Assembly: GCF_010634855.1 (NCBI RefSeq)
Contig: NZ_MWLQ01000007.1
Span: 47,443 to 111,442 of the forward strand
DNA: 64,000 nucleotides
Direction: 5' to 3'
DNA from: Microbacterium sp. B35-30
GTDB lineage: Bacteria > Actinomycetota > Actinomycetes > Actinomycetales > Microbacteriaceae
The translations under genes and the position numbers were made by a program. Positions 1-11,140 of the stretch are shown piece by piece. How positions within the stretch are numbered: position 1 is the stretch's first letter; every line of letters begins with the position of its first letter. Below the pieces are notes generated by a model. That model saw only the letters and a program-made list of their open reading frames with translations. It had not been told where the DNA came from and made no database searches.

Positions 1-554
1 TGGCCGACCATGATGCCGGGCACGCTCGTGTCGGCACCGTCGGGCAGCGCGACCGGCTGCCAGATCTGCTGATCGGGGTTGGTGCGCACGAGCGCGCGCA
101 TGGACGTGGTGAGCAGGTCGGACATCACCTCTTCGGCCGTGCTGAAGTCCTGGGGCGCGTTCGGCACAGGAGGCCCGATCCGATAGGCGGCGACCATCGC
201 GGCCGACGACTGGTCGCGGAGCGTCGTGAACGCCAGGGTCATGACGTTCTGCATCGGAACGGCATCGCTCTGCACCGCGGCGTCGAGGGTGCGCTGCGCC
301 GCCGCGCGCGCCTGCTCCGCATCGATGAGGACCTGATCCTTGCGCGAGGTGAAGAGGTCGTTCTGGATCGCCAGGCCCATCCACACGCAGGCGACGACGA
401 CGGCGAGCGCGGTGAGGCCGATCGTCACCAGCAGCGTCCGGAAGCGCAGCGACCGCCGCCACAGCCCGGCGATGTTGCCAGGCCACGCGCGCCACAGGCG
501 CCACCACGCGACGCGCGCACGGGTCGGGGCCACGCCCGTGATCGGCGCTGTCAT
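1..554 (-). CDS. mtrB: MtrB sensor histidine kinase, N-terminal part (cut by window start)
   Basis: The reverse strand is open from an ATG at 554 to the window edge, giving about 184 residues of an N-terminus. It starts with a short basic, Trp/Arg-rich cytoplasmic segment, then a membrane segment at about residues 40-57 (LLVTIGLTALAVVVACVWM), then an extracytoplasmic region. The kinase HAMP, DHp and ATPase domains must lie outside the window. It begins 7 bp after the mtrA stop, the classic mtrA-mtrB order. In actinobacteria MtrB phosphorylates MtrA to control cell-wall remodelling, division and osmotic responses. The identity rests on topology plus position after mtrA; the diagnostic domains cannot be seen here. 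Confidence 0.85.
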   Translation of the reverse strand, partial: MTAPITGVAPTRARVAWWRLWRAWPGNIAGLWRRSLRFRTLLVTIGLTALAVVVACVWMGLAIQNDLFTSRKDQVLIDAEQARAAAQRTLDAAVQSDAVPMQNVMTLAFTTLRDQSSAAMVAAYRIGPPVPNAPQDFSTAEEVMSDLLTTSMRALVRTNPDQQIWQPVALPDGADTSVPGIMVG

Positions 555-561
555 GGCGCGC

Positions 562-1242
562 CTAGACGACGGCGCCGGCGCGGTATCCGACGCCGCGCAC
601 CGTCGTGACGATCTTGGGGTTGTCGGGGTCCTTCTCGACCTTCGCCCGCAGGCGCTGCACGTGCACGTTCACCAGGCGCGTGTCGGCCTTGTAGTGGTAG
701 CCCCAGACCTGCTCGAGCAGCATCTCCCGGGAGAACACCTGCTGCGGCTTCGACGCCAGCGCCACCAGCAGCTCGAACTCGAGGGGCGTCAACGCGATCG
801 GTCCGTCGCCGCGGCGCACCTCGTGGGCGGCGACATCCACCGTCAGATCGCCGATGCGCAGCGAGTCGTTCACCTGCTGGCTCGCCGGGCGCAGTCGCGT
901 GCGGATGCGGGCGACCAGCTCTTTGGGGTTGAACGGCTTGACGATGTAGTCGTCGGCTCCCGACTCGAGGCCCTTCACGACGTCGGCCGTGTCGGTGCGT
1001 GCGGTCAGCATGATGATGGGGATGCCGGACTCGGCGCGGATGCGGGTGCAGATCTCGATGCCGTCCACTCCGGGCAGCATCAGATCCAGCAGGATGAGGT
1101 CGGGGCGCTCGGTGCGCCAGACGTCGACCGCCTGGGCGCCGTCCGCGCAGAACACCGTCTCGAAGCCCTCCGTGCGCAGCACGATTCCGATCATCTCGGC
1201 GAGGGCGGTGTCATCGTCGACCACCAGGATGCGTGAAGTCAT
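562..1242 (-). CDS. mtrA: MtrA, OmpR-family response regulator
   Basis: A 226-residue protein with a receiver domain (about 1-115) and an OmpR-type winged-helix domain (about 130-226). Visible receiver residues are the acidic pair D10/D11, phospho-acceptor D53 in LLDLMLPG, T80 and K102 in the VKPF motif. The wing ends in TTVRGVGYR. MtrA is the essential actinobacterial regulator of cell-wall hydrolase, replication and division genes. The ATG at 1242 is chosen because the protein starts MTSRILVVDD, the family start; the longer frame upstream only reads the opposite strand of the neighbouring gene. It is cotranscribed with mtrB. A TACTCT -10-like box lies about 60 nt upstream, so this gene probably has a real leader. 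Confidence 0.97.
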   Translation of the reverse strand: MTSRILVVDDDTALAEMIGIVLRTEGFETVFCADGAQAVDVWRTERPDLILLDLMLPGVDGIEICTRIRAESGIPIIMLTARTDTADVVKGLESGADDYIVKPFNPKELVARIRTRLRPASQQVNDSLRIGDLTVDVAAHEVRRGDGPIALTPLEFELLVALASKPQQVFSREMLLEQVWGYHYKADTRLVNVHVQRLRAKVEKDPDNPKIVTTVRGVGYRAGAVV

Positions 1243-1464
1243 CGCGCGCGCTCGTTCCTTCTCTCCAGGCACAGACGGCACGCGCCGTCCCCATGCGCTT
1301 CCCACAGAGTAGTCGACACGGGCTGTGCACCGGCCGTGCCTCGCCCGAACACACGCCGGGAGCGCCGCGCGCGCGGCGGGTGCGGCATCCGGTCGATGTG
1401 GAACGATAGGAACAGCCGACCATCGCCGCGCACCGACCGCCCGGCGCCGACGGAGAGGGGAACC

Positions 1465-3012
1465 GTGACCGCGTACCCGGCCTGGACGCCGGCGTCCCGC
1501 CCCGGGATCATCCCGCTGCACCCGCTGTCGTTCGGGACGATCCTGGGCCGCTCGTTCGCCGCCCTGCGCCAGAACCCGCGCGTGCTCCTCGGCTTCGCAC
1601 TGGTGGTGCAGACCCTGGCCTACGTCGTGGTGCTGGGAGGCGTGCTCGCGGTCACGTGGGCGACGTTCTCGCGCCTGGACACGGTGCCGCAGGGCACCGA
1701 AGAGTACGACACGATCCTGGCCGGCTCGATCGCCCTGACCGCGATCGCGGGCATCGTGCTGTCGCTTGCTGCCGGCGCCCTCAGCGTCATCGTGCAGGGC
1801 ATCGTGGTCGTCGAGGTGACGCACGCGGCGGTCGCCGAGAAGCTCTCGCTCGGCGCGCTGTGGCGACAGGTCAAGCCGATCGCGTGGCGGCTGATCGGGT
1901 ACTCGCTGCTGGTGATCCTCGCCGTGGCGGCCCTCGTCACCGTCGTCGTGCTCGCGATCGTGGGCATCGCGATGGCGGCGCTGCCGGCGGCGATCGCGCT
2001 CACGATCCTGGTCATCCTCGCCGCGATACCGCTCACGTGGTGGCTGATGGTCAAGCTGCTGCTCGTGCCCGCGGTGATCATCGTCGAGCACGCCACGATC
2101 CTGCAGGCCGTGTCGCGCTCCTGGACGCTCACGCGCCGGCGCTTCTGGCCCGCCCTCGGGGTCATCGTCGTCATCAGCGTCATCTTCGCCGCCGTGGCGC
2201 AGGTGGTGAGCCTGCCGATGAGCTTCCTGTCGATGGGCCTGACCACGATCATCGCGCCGACCGGCGACCCCGAGCCGACCGCCATCATCGGCTTCATCGC
2301 GGCGGCCCTGCTGACCCAGGTGCTCACCCTGCTGCTCCAGTCCGTCGCGGTCGTCGTTCAGTCGACCGCGACCGCCTTCATCTACATCGACTGCCGCATG
2401 CGGCGCGAGGGACTCGATCTCGACCTGCTGGCATATGTGGAGCGGCGGGATGCCGGGGCCACCGGCCTCGCGGACCCCTATCGCGAGCACATCGGGCGTG
2501 CGATCGCACCGCGGGGCGTCCCGGGCGCGTTCCCGGGGTATGCGGGTTACCCGACGTACCCGCCCGGATACCCGGCGCCCGCACAGCCGCTCTATGGCGC
2601 GCAGCCCGGGCAGGGCGTCCCCCCGGCGTACGGCGCACCACCTGCGTACGGCGCACCACCCGCGTACGGCGCACCACCTGCGTACGGCGCACCACCCGCG
2701 TACGGCGCACCACCCGCGTACGGCGCACCACCCGCGTACGGCGCACCACCCGCGTACGGCGCAGCGCCGATGCCTCCCGCATCCCCGGCTCAGCCAGGGG
2801 TCTCGAGTCCGTCCGGCTCCCCGGCTGCGGCGGCCGCCGGGGCAGAGACTTCGTCGCCGCCGGACGGCGCCGCAGAACATGCGGTCCCGGCAACCGACGC
2901 GACCCCGGACTTCCCCGACGCCGCCCCGCCCGCGGAGCCGCCCTCGTCCACCGCCTGGACCGCACCCGGCGCCGCGCCCGGCGGCACCGACCGCGACGCG
3001 CCGTGGGCCTGA
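1465..3012 (+). CDS. Polytopic membrane protein with proline-rich repeat tail (GPDPase membrane-domain family)
   Basis: A 515-residue protein. Residues about 15-320 hold a short N-terminal segment (PLHPLSFGTILGRSF) and six or so hydrophobic helices, the layout of the glycerophosphodiester phosphodiesterase membrane domain family, which has no catalytic domain itself. Residues about 350-515 are a Pro/Tyr/Ala-rich cytoplasmic-type tail with eight Ala-Tyr-Gly-Ala-Pro-Pro units. The GTG at 1465 follows GGAGAGGGG; the longer in-frame ATG at 1336 would overlap the mtrA promoter region and adds Arg-rich sequence. It is divergent from mtrA and is the first gene of the DUF4129-DUF4350-MoxR-DUF58 operon. 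Molecular function is unknown. Confidence 0.85.
   Translation: MTAYPAWTPASRPGIIPLHPLSFGTILGRSFAALRQNPRVLLGFALVVQTLAYVVVLGGVLAVTWATFSRLDTVPQGTEEYDTILAGSIALTAIAGIVLSLAAGALSVIVQGIVVVEVTHAAVAEKLSLGALWRQVKPIAWRLIGYSLLVILAVAALVTVVVLAIVGIAMAALPAAIALTILVILAAIPLTWWLMVKLLLVPAVIIVEHATILQAVSRSWTLTRRRFWPALGVIVVISVIFAAVAQVVSLPMSFLSMGLTTIIAPTGDPEPTAIIGFIAAALLTQVLTLLLQSVAVVVQSTATAFIYIDCRMRREGLDLDLLAYVERRDAGATGLADPYREHIGRAIAPRGVPGAFPGYAGYPTYPPGYPAPAQPLYGAQPGQGVPPAYGAPPAYGAPPAYGAPPAYGAPPAYGAPPAYGAPPAYGAPPAYGAAPMPPASPAQPGVSSPSGSPAAAAAGAETSSPPDGAAEHAVPATDATPDFPDAAPPAEPPSSTAWTAPGAAPGGTDRDAPWA
2626..2766 (+). repeat. In-frame 18-bp tandem repeat, 7.8 copies
   Basis: Seven full 18-bp units beginning GCGTACGGCGCACCACC, differing only in the last base (C or T), plus a 15-bp partial unit. 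Each encodes Ala-Tyr-Gly-Ala-Pro-Pro. Near-identity at DNA level suggests recent slippage expansion, so copy number may vary between strains. Confidence 0.97.
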
Positions 3013-3689
3013 CCTCCCTCGTGCTGCCGGCGCTCCGGCGCACCGCCGACGCCGTGCCGCCTCTCACGCCGGACGGCGACGAAGCGCGGCGCTGGGCGGA
3101 GGAGGAGCTGTCGGATCCTTCCTACGACATCGCCGAGCCGACACCGTTCGACCGGATCGCGCGTGCGATCGGCGACTTCATCGCGTCGTTGCTGAACCCC
3201 GATGTGTCAGGCGGGTGGGGCTCGACCTTCGCCCTGGTCGCCGCCATCGTGGTCGTGGTGATCATCGTGGCGGCGTTCCTCGTGTGGGGTGTGCCGCGGG
3301 TGACGCGCCGTTCGGCCCCGCGCACTCGCCTGCTCTTCGGCGACGCCGAGCACCGCTCCGCGGCCGAGCTGCGCGACGCCGCCGGCGAGCGCGCCCGGGC
3401 GTCCGACTGGGACGCGGCGATCGTGCTCCGTTTCCGCGCCCTCGCGCGGGGGTGCCTCGAACGCGGCGTCGTCGACCCGCCCCCGGGCGCGACCGTGCAC
3501 GCCTTCGCGCGCGCCGCGGCGCGCGCCTTCCCTGCGCTCGCCACCCGGCTCGAAGACGCCGCGACGGCGTTCGACGACGTTCGCTACCTGCGGCGCCCCG
3601 GCACGGCGGAGCTCTACCGCCTCGTCGCCGGGGTTGACGACGCGGTCGTCTCGGCGCGGCCGACGGCGCGCGAGGAGGTGCCCGCGTGA
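3003..3689 (+). CDS. DUF4129 domain membrane protein
   Basis: A 228-residue protein with one strong membrane helix (about residues 76-99, ALVAAIVVVVIIVAAFLVW) followed by a cytoplasmic DUF4129 region with the Arg-rich RARASDWDAAIVLRFRALARGCLERG helix. The family is typical of MoxR/DUF58 operons but its role is not established. The GTG at 3003 overlaps the end of the upstream gene by 10 bp; a second in-frame GTG at 3021 is a possible start and neither has a convincing ribosome site, consistent with translational coupling. Its stop overlaps the next gene start (GTGA). Confidence 0.88.
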   Translation: MGLTSLVLPALRRTADAVPPLTPDGDEARRWAEEELSDPSYDIAEPTPFDRIARAIGDFIASLLNPDVSGGWGSTFALVAAIVVVVIIVAAFLVWGVPRVTRRSAPRTRLLFGDAEHRSAAELRDAAGERARASDWDAAIVLRFRALARGCLERGVVDPPPGATVHAFARAAARAFPALATRLEDAATAFDDVRYLRRPGTAELYRLVAGVDDAVVSARPTAREEVPA

Positions 3690-4909
3690 GCGCGACGGCC
3701 AGTCCCCCGCTGCCCGAGACCGGACTGCCTGACACCACCGCGGCGCCCGCGCTCTCGCGCCGCCGCCGCGTCACCGCGTGGGTCGCCATCGCCCTCGCCC
3801 TTCTCGTGGTGGGCGGCATCGGCGGCGCGGTGTCGGCCGCCAATCAGTGGGCCCAGCGCGGCGCACTGGACCCCGACTCCACAGGCCCCGCCGGGACGCG
3901 CGCCATCGTCGAGGTGCTGCGGGATCACGGCATCGATGTCGTCGTCGCGCGCGATCGGGCCGCGGCGTCCGAGGCCCTCGGAGCGGGGCCGGCGACCCTG
4001 GTGCTGCCCGACGCACCCGCGCTGTCCGACGACGCCGTGGCCGGCCTCGCCGAGGCCGCCGACGATGTCGTGCTCATCGAACCGCGTGCTCGGACGCTCG
4101 ACCTCCTGCTGCCGGGGTCGGCCCCTGCCGGCGTCGCCCCGGGCGGCACGGATGCCGCGAGCGTCGAACCCGACTGCGAGGTGGAGGACGCCGTCCGTGC
4201 CGGCGCGGTGGCCCCGGGCGGCCTCTACAGCGCGGGCGACGGCGCAGCCGCCTGCTATCCGGCCGCCGGCGGCTTCGGGCTGCTCGTCCGGTCCATCGAA
4301 GGCGGCCGCGTCGCCGCCGTCGACGCAGGCGCCCTCTTCACGAACGAGCACCTCGCCGAGAACGGCAACGCCGCGCTCGCGGCGAACCTGATGGGGCGGC
4401 ATCCGCTCGCCGTCTGGTACGTGCCCGGCCTGGGCGACACCGACCTCGCCGACGCGAACCCCTCGCTGGGCGAGCTCACCCCGCCCTGGGTGAGCCCCGT
4501 CATCGTCCTGCTGCTCGTCGCGGGTGTGGCCGCGGGCATCTGGCGCGGCCGCCGGTTCGGCCCGCTCGTCGCCGAGCGCCTGCCGGTGACGGTCCGGGCG
4601 TCCGAGACGACCGAGGGCCGTGCGCGCCTCTACGCACGCGCCGGAGATCCGCTGCACGCCGCCGACCGCCTCCGGATCGGCGCGCTGCGGCGCCTCGCCG
4701 CCCCGCTCGGGCTGGCCGCGAACGCCGCCGCCCCCGAGATCGCCGACGCCGTCGCCGGGCGCACCGGACTCGACCGCCGGGCGGTGCGCGGCATCCTGCT
4801 CGACGAGATCCCCCGCAGCGACGCCGACCTCGTCGCCCTGAGCACACGCCTGAGAGACCTCGAGGACGCCGCCCGCGCGGCCGTCCGCCCCGAAAGGAGT
4901 CCCCGATGA
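3686..4909 (+). CDS. DUF4350 domain membrane protein
   Basis: A 407-residue protein. A membrane helix at about 31-52 is followed by a DUF4350 domain starting LDPDSTGPAGTRAIVEVLRDHG, where a linear motif separates the helix from a flavodoxin-like fold, then a second membrane helix at about 268-290 and a cytoplasmic C-terminus. This arrangement is known from MoxR clusters; biochemical function is unknown. GTG at 3686 overlaps the previous stop and its own stop overlaps the MoxR ATG, so the four genes are coupled. Confidence 0.88.
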   Translation: MSATASPPLPETGLPDTTAAPALSRRRRVTAWVAIALALLVVGGIGGAVSAANQWAQRGALDPDSTGPAGTRAIVEVLRDHGIDVVVARDRAAASEALGAGPATLVLPDAPALSDDAVAGLAEAADDVVLIEPRARTLDLLLPGSAPAGVAPGGTDAASVEPDCEVEDAVRAGAVAPGGLYSAGDGAAACYPAAGGFGLLVRSIEGGRVAAVDAGALFTNEHLAENGNAALAANLMGRHPLAVWYVPGLGDTDLADANPSLGELTPPWVSPVIVLLLVAGVAAGIWRGRRFGPLVAERLPVTVRASETTEGRARLYARAGDPLHAADRLRIGALRRLAAPLGLAANAAAPEIADAVAGRTGLDRRAVRGILLDEIPRSDADLVALSTRLRDLEDAARAAVRPERSPR

Positions 4910-5934
4910 CGGATACGCCACCGGCACCGAGCACGACCACGCCCGACGGCACCGCCCCCACGTCTGCGCCCGAGGCACTGGACGATGCCGCACTCCGCGA
5001 GGCGATGAACCGCGTGCGCCTCGAGGTCGGCAAGGCGGTCATCGGCCAGGACGGCACCGTGACCGGACTCCTGATCGCGCTGCTCGCACGCGGGCATGTG
5101 CTCCTCGAGGGCGTTCCGGGCGTGGCCAAGACGCTGCTCGTGCGGGCGTTCTCGACTGCCCTCGGCCTGGACACCACCCGCATCCAGTTCACGCCCGACC
5201 TCATGCCGGGCGATGTGTCGGGCTCGCTCGTCTACGACGCGAAGACGGGCGAGTTCGAGTTCCGCGAGGGCCCGGTGTTCACGAATGTCGTGCTCGCCGA
5301 CGAGATCAACCGCACGCCCCCCAAGACGCAGGCGGCGCTGCTCGAGGCGATGGAGGAGCGCCAGGTCTCGACCGATGGCGTGACTCGGTCGCTCCCCGAC
5401 CCGTTCCTCGTCGCTGCCACGCAGAACCCGATCGAGCACGAGGGCACGTACACGCTGCCCGAGGCGCAGCTCGACCGCTTCCTGCTCAAGCTCATCGTCG
5501 ACGTGCCGGCACGGGATGCCGAGCTCGCCGTCCTGCGCCGCCACGCGAGCGGCTTCGACCCCCGTGACCTCGCCGGTGCCGGCCTCGGCCGCGCCGCCAG
5601 CGCGGCCGAGATCCGCGCGGCACAGCGGGCCGCGGCATCCGTCACCGTCTCGGACGACGTGCTCGGCTACATCGTCGATCTCGCGCAGGCCACCCGCAGC
5701 AGTCCTTCGGTGCAGCTCGGCGTCAGCCCGAGGGCGGCGACCGCGCTCCTGGCGGCGTCGAAGGCCTGGGCGTGGCTCGGCGCGTACCCCGCGATCACCC
5801 CCGACCACGTGCAGACGATGCTGCTGCCGACCTGGCGACACCGGATCCGGCTGCGGCCCGACGCGGAGCTCGAGGGCGTCTCGGTCGATGCCGTGCTCGG
5901 CTCGGTGCTGCAGCAGACACGCGTCCCGATCTGA
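4906..5934 (+). CDS. MoxR-family AAA+ ATPase
   Basis: A 342-residue AAA+ protein with Walker A GVPGVAKT (69-76), Walker B VLADE (129-133), sensor-1 region ATQNP (171-175) and the LPEAQLDRF segment containing the arginine-finger region. MoxR proteins act as chaperones that mature or remodel partner complexes, often together with DUF58 and von Willebrand-type proteins. ATG 4906 has AAAGGAG 8 nt upstream and overlaps the DUF4350 stop (ATGA). The adjacent DUF58 gene is its usual partner. Confidence 0.96.
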   Translation: MTDTPPAPSTTTPDGTAPTSAPEALDDAALREAMNRVRLEVGKAVIGQDGTVTGLLIALLARGHVLLEGVPGVAKTLLVRAFSTALGLDTTRIQFTPDLMPGDVSGSLVYDAKTGEFEFREGPVFTNVVLADEINRTPPKTQAALLEAMEERQVSTDGVTRSLPDPFLVAATQNPIEHEGTYTLPEAQLDRFLLKLIVDVPARDAELAVLRRHASGFDPRDLAGAGLGRAASAAEIRAAQRAAASVTVSDDVLGYIVDLAQATRSSPSVQLGVSPRAATALLAASKAWAWLGAYPAITPDHVQTMLLPTWRHRIRLRPDAELEGVSVDAVLGSVLQQTRVPI

Positions 5935-5939
5935 CGCCC

Positions 5940-7244
5940 ATGTATGTGACCGGTCGCCTGCCGCTGCTCCTCGCCCTCGGAGCGGTGCCCGTCGTGCTGC
6001 TCTCGGCGGCGGGCGTCGACGCGTGGCTCGCGGCGGCGGCATGGGTGCTGCTGTGCCTGATCGCGGCGCTCGGCGACGCGGCGGCAGCGCCGGATCCCCG
6101 CCGGATCACCGTGCAGCGACGGCTGCCGCGCCGCGTGCTGCTCGGACAAGCCGTGCGCGCCGAGCTCGTGCTCCGCAACGGTGCGAACGACCGCACCGTG
6201 CGCGGCCGCGTGCGCGACGCCTGGCAGCCGACCGCGGGCGCGCCGCCCGAGCGCCCGGCGATCGACATCCCGCCCGGCGAGTCACGGACGATCGCCATCC
6301 CGCTGCTGCCCCGTCGTCGCGGCGAACTGCGGTCACGCTTCGTCGTGGTGCGCTCGGACGGCCCGCTGCGCCTCGCCGGACGCCAGGCGCGCATCGACGA
6401 GCCCGGAGCACTGCGGGTGCTGCCGCCGTTCACGGCGCGGCGTCATCTGCCCTCACGGCTCGCGCGGCTGCGTGAGCTCGACGGCAACACGAGCGTGCAG
6501 GTGCGCGGACAGGGCACCGAGTTCGACTCCCTTCGGGAGTACGTGCGCGGCGACGACGTGCGCTCGATTGACTGGCGCGCGACGGCGCGGTCGAGCACGA
6601 CGATGCTGCGCACCTGGCGCCCCGAGCGCGACCGCCACGTCGTGATCGTGATCGACACAGGACGCACGGCGGCCGCGCGCGTCGGCGACGGCGTGCGGAT
6701 GGATGCCGCGATGGAGGCGGCGCTGCTGCTGGCGGCCCTCGCGACCCGGGCCGGCGACCACGTGCACCTGCTGATGTTCGACCGCACCATCCGGGCCCGC
6801 GTCACGCGCGTCGACGGCCCTGGCCTGCTGCCGGCGCTCGTCGACGCGATGGCTCCGGTCGAGCCGCAGCTCATCGACACCGACTGGGACGCCGCGTTCG
6901 CCCAGGTGCGCGTGCTCACCTCCCGGCCCTCGCTCGTGGTGCTCCTCACTGCGCAGGATGCCGCGGAAGCCGCGCGCGGGTTCCTCGGCTCGCTGCCGGC
7001 GCTCGCGCGCGGCGCGCACGTGCTCGTCGGCGCGGTCACCGATGAGCAGGAACCGCTGCCGGAGCGTCCGGATGCCGCCGACGTGTATCGCGCCGCGGCT
7101 ATCGAGCGCGCGGCCCAGGACGCCGCTGTCGTCGCCGCCGCCATCGGCCGCGCAGGCGGCGAGGCGATCGCCGCCACGCCCGAGGACCTGCCGCCCCGCA
7201 TCGCCGACCGCTACCTCGCGCTCAAGGCGGCCGGACGCCTCTGA
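5940..7244 (+). CDS. DUF58 domain protein, MoxR partner
   Basis: A 434-residue protein. Two N-terminal membrane segments (about 8-45) precede a beta-rich region and the DUF58 signature GTEFDSLREYVRGDD followed by RSIDWRATAR (about 193-217), then a von Willebrand A-like fold beginning with HVVIVIDTG (about 236-244). DUF58 proteins are almost always encoded beside MoxR. The ATG at 5940 lies 5 nt after the moxR stop with no clear own ribosome site, suggesting coupling. Cellular substrate is unknown. Confidence 0.93.
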   Translation: MYVTGRLPLLLALGAVPVVLLSAAGVDAWLAAAAWVLLCLIAALGDAAAAPDPRRITVQRRLPRRVLLGQAVRAELVLRNGANDRTVRGRVRDAWQPTAGAPPERPAIDIPPGESRTIAIPLLPRRRGELRSRFVVVRSDGPLRLAGRQARIDEPGALRVLPPFTARRHLPSRLARLRELDGNTSVQVRGQGTEFDSLREYVRGDDVRSIDWRATARSSTTMLRTWRPERDRHVVIVIDTGRTAAARVGDGVRMDAAMEAALLLAALATRAGDHVHLLMFDRTIRARVTRVDGPGLLPALVDAMAPVEPQLIDTDWDAAFAQVRVLTSRPSLVVLLTAQDAAEAARGFLGSLPALARGAHVLVGAVTDEQEPLPERPDAADVYRAAAIERAAQDAAVVAAAIGRAGGEAIAATPEDLPPRIADRYLALKAAGRL

Positions 7245-7359
7245 GTCGCAGCGGAACAGCCGGCCACGAATGCCTGAACACGAAGGGAAATCGCGTGAGA
7301 TCGGGCGTCACACGCCGACACTCCGCGCGGGGTTCCTGGGAATCCGCTGTGCGGACCGC

Positions 7360-7382
7360 TAGCCTCGCGACGAGGAAAGGAG
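7360..7382 (+). promoter_or_regulatory. Probable -10 box and ribosome site of aqpZ
   Basis: TAGCCT at 7360-7365 fits an actinobacterial -10 box; AAAGGAG at 7376-7382 lies 6 nt before the ATG at 7389. No convincing -35 was seen. Confidence 0.4.
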
Positions 7383-7388
7383 TCCGCC

Positions 7389-8186
7389 ATGTCGGATACC
7401 ACCATCCCGCCCACCACGGCGAACAGGCTCGTCGCGGAGGCTCTGGGAACGTTTCTGCTCGTCTTCGGCGGCGTCGGCACCGCCCTCTTCGCAGCCAACT
7501 TCCCGGCAGACGCAGAGAGCAATCCCCTCGGGGTCGGCTTCGTCGGCGTCGCCCTGGCATTCGGCCTGACGGTCGTCGTCGGCGCCTACGCGTGGGGCCC
7601 CGTCTCGGGTGGCCACTTCAACCCGGCGATCACGCTCGGACTCGCCGCCGCGGGCCGCTTCGAGTGGAATAAGACGATCGGCTACATCATCGCGCAGCTG
7701 ATCGGCGGCGCCCTCGGCACGACGCTCATCGTGCTGATCGGCATCTTCGGCACTGACAACTGGCTCGCGAACGCCCAGGACGGCGGCTTCGCGTCCAACG
7801 GCTACGGCACCGGCGACTTCGGCTCCCCCGGCGGGTTCGGCCTCGGCGCCGCGATCATCGCCGAGGTGCTGCTGACGGCGATCTTCGTGCTCATCATCCT
7901 GGGCGTGACCCACTCCACCCGGGGCACCGCGGCACTCGCGCCGCTCGCGATCGGCCTGACGCTCACCCTCATCCACCTGATCTCGATTCCGATCGACAAC
8001 ACGTCGGTGAACCCGGCACGTTCGATCGCGGCGGCGATCTACGGCGGCCCCGGCCCGCTGTCGCAGCTGTGGGTGTTCATCGTGTTCCCGATCGTCGGCG
8101 GTCTGCTCGCGGGCGTCCTGCACCGCGCGCTCTTCGAGCCCAAGGGCACGCTGCCGCCGGTACAGGCCACCGCACGCCTCCCGTAG
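7389..8186 (+). CDS. aqpZ: Aquaporin Z-type water channel
   Basis: A 265-residue MIP-family channel with six membrane helices and two NPA boxes (78-80 in SGGHFNPAIT, 208-210 in NTSVNPARS). By comparison with E. coli AqpZ the selectivity filter should be F58, H196, T205 and R211; the His and Arg pair indicates a water-selective pore rather than a glycerol facilitator. A Gly-rich insert at about 131-152 (loop C) is longer than in AqpZ. It is monocistronic, convergent with katG and separated from it by a stem-loop. Confidence 0.95.
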   Translation: MSDTTIPPTTANRLVAEALGTFLLVFGGVGTALFAANFPADAESNPLGVGFVGVALAFGLTVVVGAYAWGPVSGGHFNPAITLGLAAAGRFEWNKTIGYIIAQLIGGALGTTLIVLIGIFGTDNWLANAQDGGFASNGYGTGDFGSPGGFGLGAAIIAEVLLTAIFVLIILGVTHSTRGTAALAPLAIGLTLTLIHLISIPIDNTSVNPARSIAAAIYGGPGPLSQLWVFIVFPIVGGLLAGVLHRALFEPKGTLPPVQATARLP

Positions 8187-8222
8187 GCACGGCACCCGCA
8201 GTCACGGCACGTACCGCAGAGC

Positions 8223-8248
8223 GGCCCGCCCCCTTCCGGGGACGGGCC
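8223..8248. terminator. Stem-loop between convergent aqpZ and katG
   Basis: GGCCCG pairs with CGGGCC, and CCCC with GGGG across a single mismatch, around a TTCC loop. It lies about 20 nt before the katG stop and 37 nt after the aqpZ stop, so it can serve both directions. No long U-tract, as is common in high-GC genomes. Confidence 0.6.
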
Positions 8249-8267
8249 CCTCTCACGTGTGATGAGG

Positions 8268-10601
<2,334 letters not shown>

Positions 10602-10604
10602 CTA

Positions 10605-11105
10605 TCAGAGGGTCGGACAGGAGGTCAGGGGCGTGCGGCGACGAGCGGCTCGGCGGTGCTCGCCGGCCGTAACGCAGGCGGGGCACACGCCCCAGAAGGT
10701 CACCTCGGCCGCCTGCAGCGCGTAGCCGTGCGCATTGGACGGCGTCAGGCAGGGCGCCTCGCCCACGACGCAGTCGACATCCTGCACGGCGCCGCACTCG
10801 GAGCAGATGAGGTGGTGGTGGTTGTCGTCGACGCGCAGCTCGAACAGGCCGGGTCGCCCCGCGGGCTCGATGCGACGTGCGAGCCCCGCGTCGACGAAGT
10901 CGCCGAGCGCGTTGTACACCGACTGCAGGCTCGTGCCGGGGACCGTCCGCGCGACGATGCCGAACAGCACGTCGGCGCTCGCGTGCGGGCGCTCGATCAG
11001 GGCCTCGACGACCGCGCGCCGGGATTCGGTGACCCGCAGCCCGGCCGCGCGCAGTCGCGCCGCCGTGTCGACCGCATGAGTGTCGACGGCTGCGTGCGGG
11101 TGCAT
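10605..11105 (-). CDS. furA: FurA, Fur-family redox/iron repressor of katG
   Basis: A 166-residue Fur-family regulator: winged-helix DNA-binding half (about 12-85) and dimerisation/metal half with DNHHHLICSECG (94-105). C101/C104 and C141/C144 form two CxxC pairs, the structural zinc site. The gene order furA-katG and the C-terminal ARRRTPLTS tail fit actinobacterial FurA, which represses itself and katG. A TAGGCT -10 box ends 6 nt before the ATG, so the mRNA is probably leaderless, and the -35 is inside a perfect palindrome (11122-11142). Confidence 0.95.
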   Translation of the reverse strand: MHPHAAVDTHAVDTAARLRAAGLRVTESRRAVVEALIERPHASADVLFGIVARTVPGTSLQSVYNALGDFVDAGLARRIEPAGRPGLFELRVDDNHHHLICSECGAVQDVDCVVGEAPCLTPSNAHGYALQAAEVTFWGVCPACVTAGEHRRAARRRTPLTSCPTL

Positions 11106-11111
11106 GCCCTC

Positions 11112-11140
11112 AGCCTACCGTTGTTTTGATCCATTCAAAA
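11112..11140 (-). promoter_or_regulatory. furA-katG promoter (-35 TTTTGA, 17 bp, -10 TAGGCT), leaderless
   Basis: On the reverse strand TTTTGA (11140-11135) and TAGGCT (11117-11112) are separated by 17 bp. The -10 ends 6 nt before the furA ATG (11105), so transcription should start at or next to the A of the start codon. Confidence 0.75.

Noticed and set aside
2626..2766. Possible CRISPR array from repeated units
   Set aside because: Units are contiguous without spacers and encode an in-frame six-residue repeat.
1243..2880. Long reverse-strand extension upstream of MtrA (772-residue frame)
   Set aside because: It is antisense to the membrane protein gene and its repeat tail; only the last 226 residues match a protein family.
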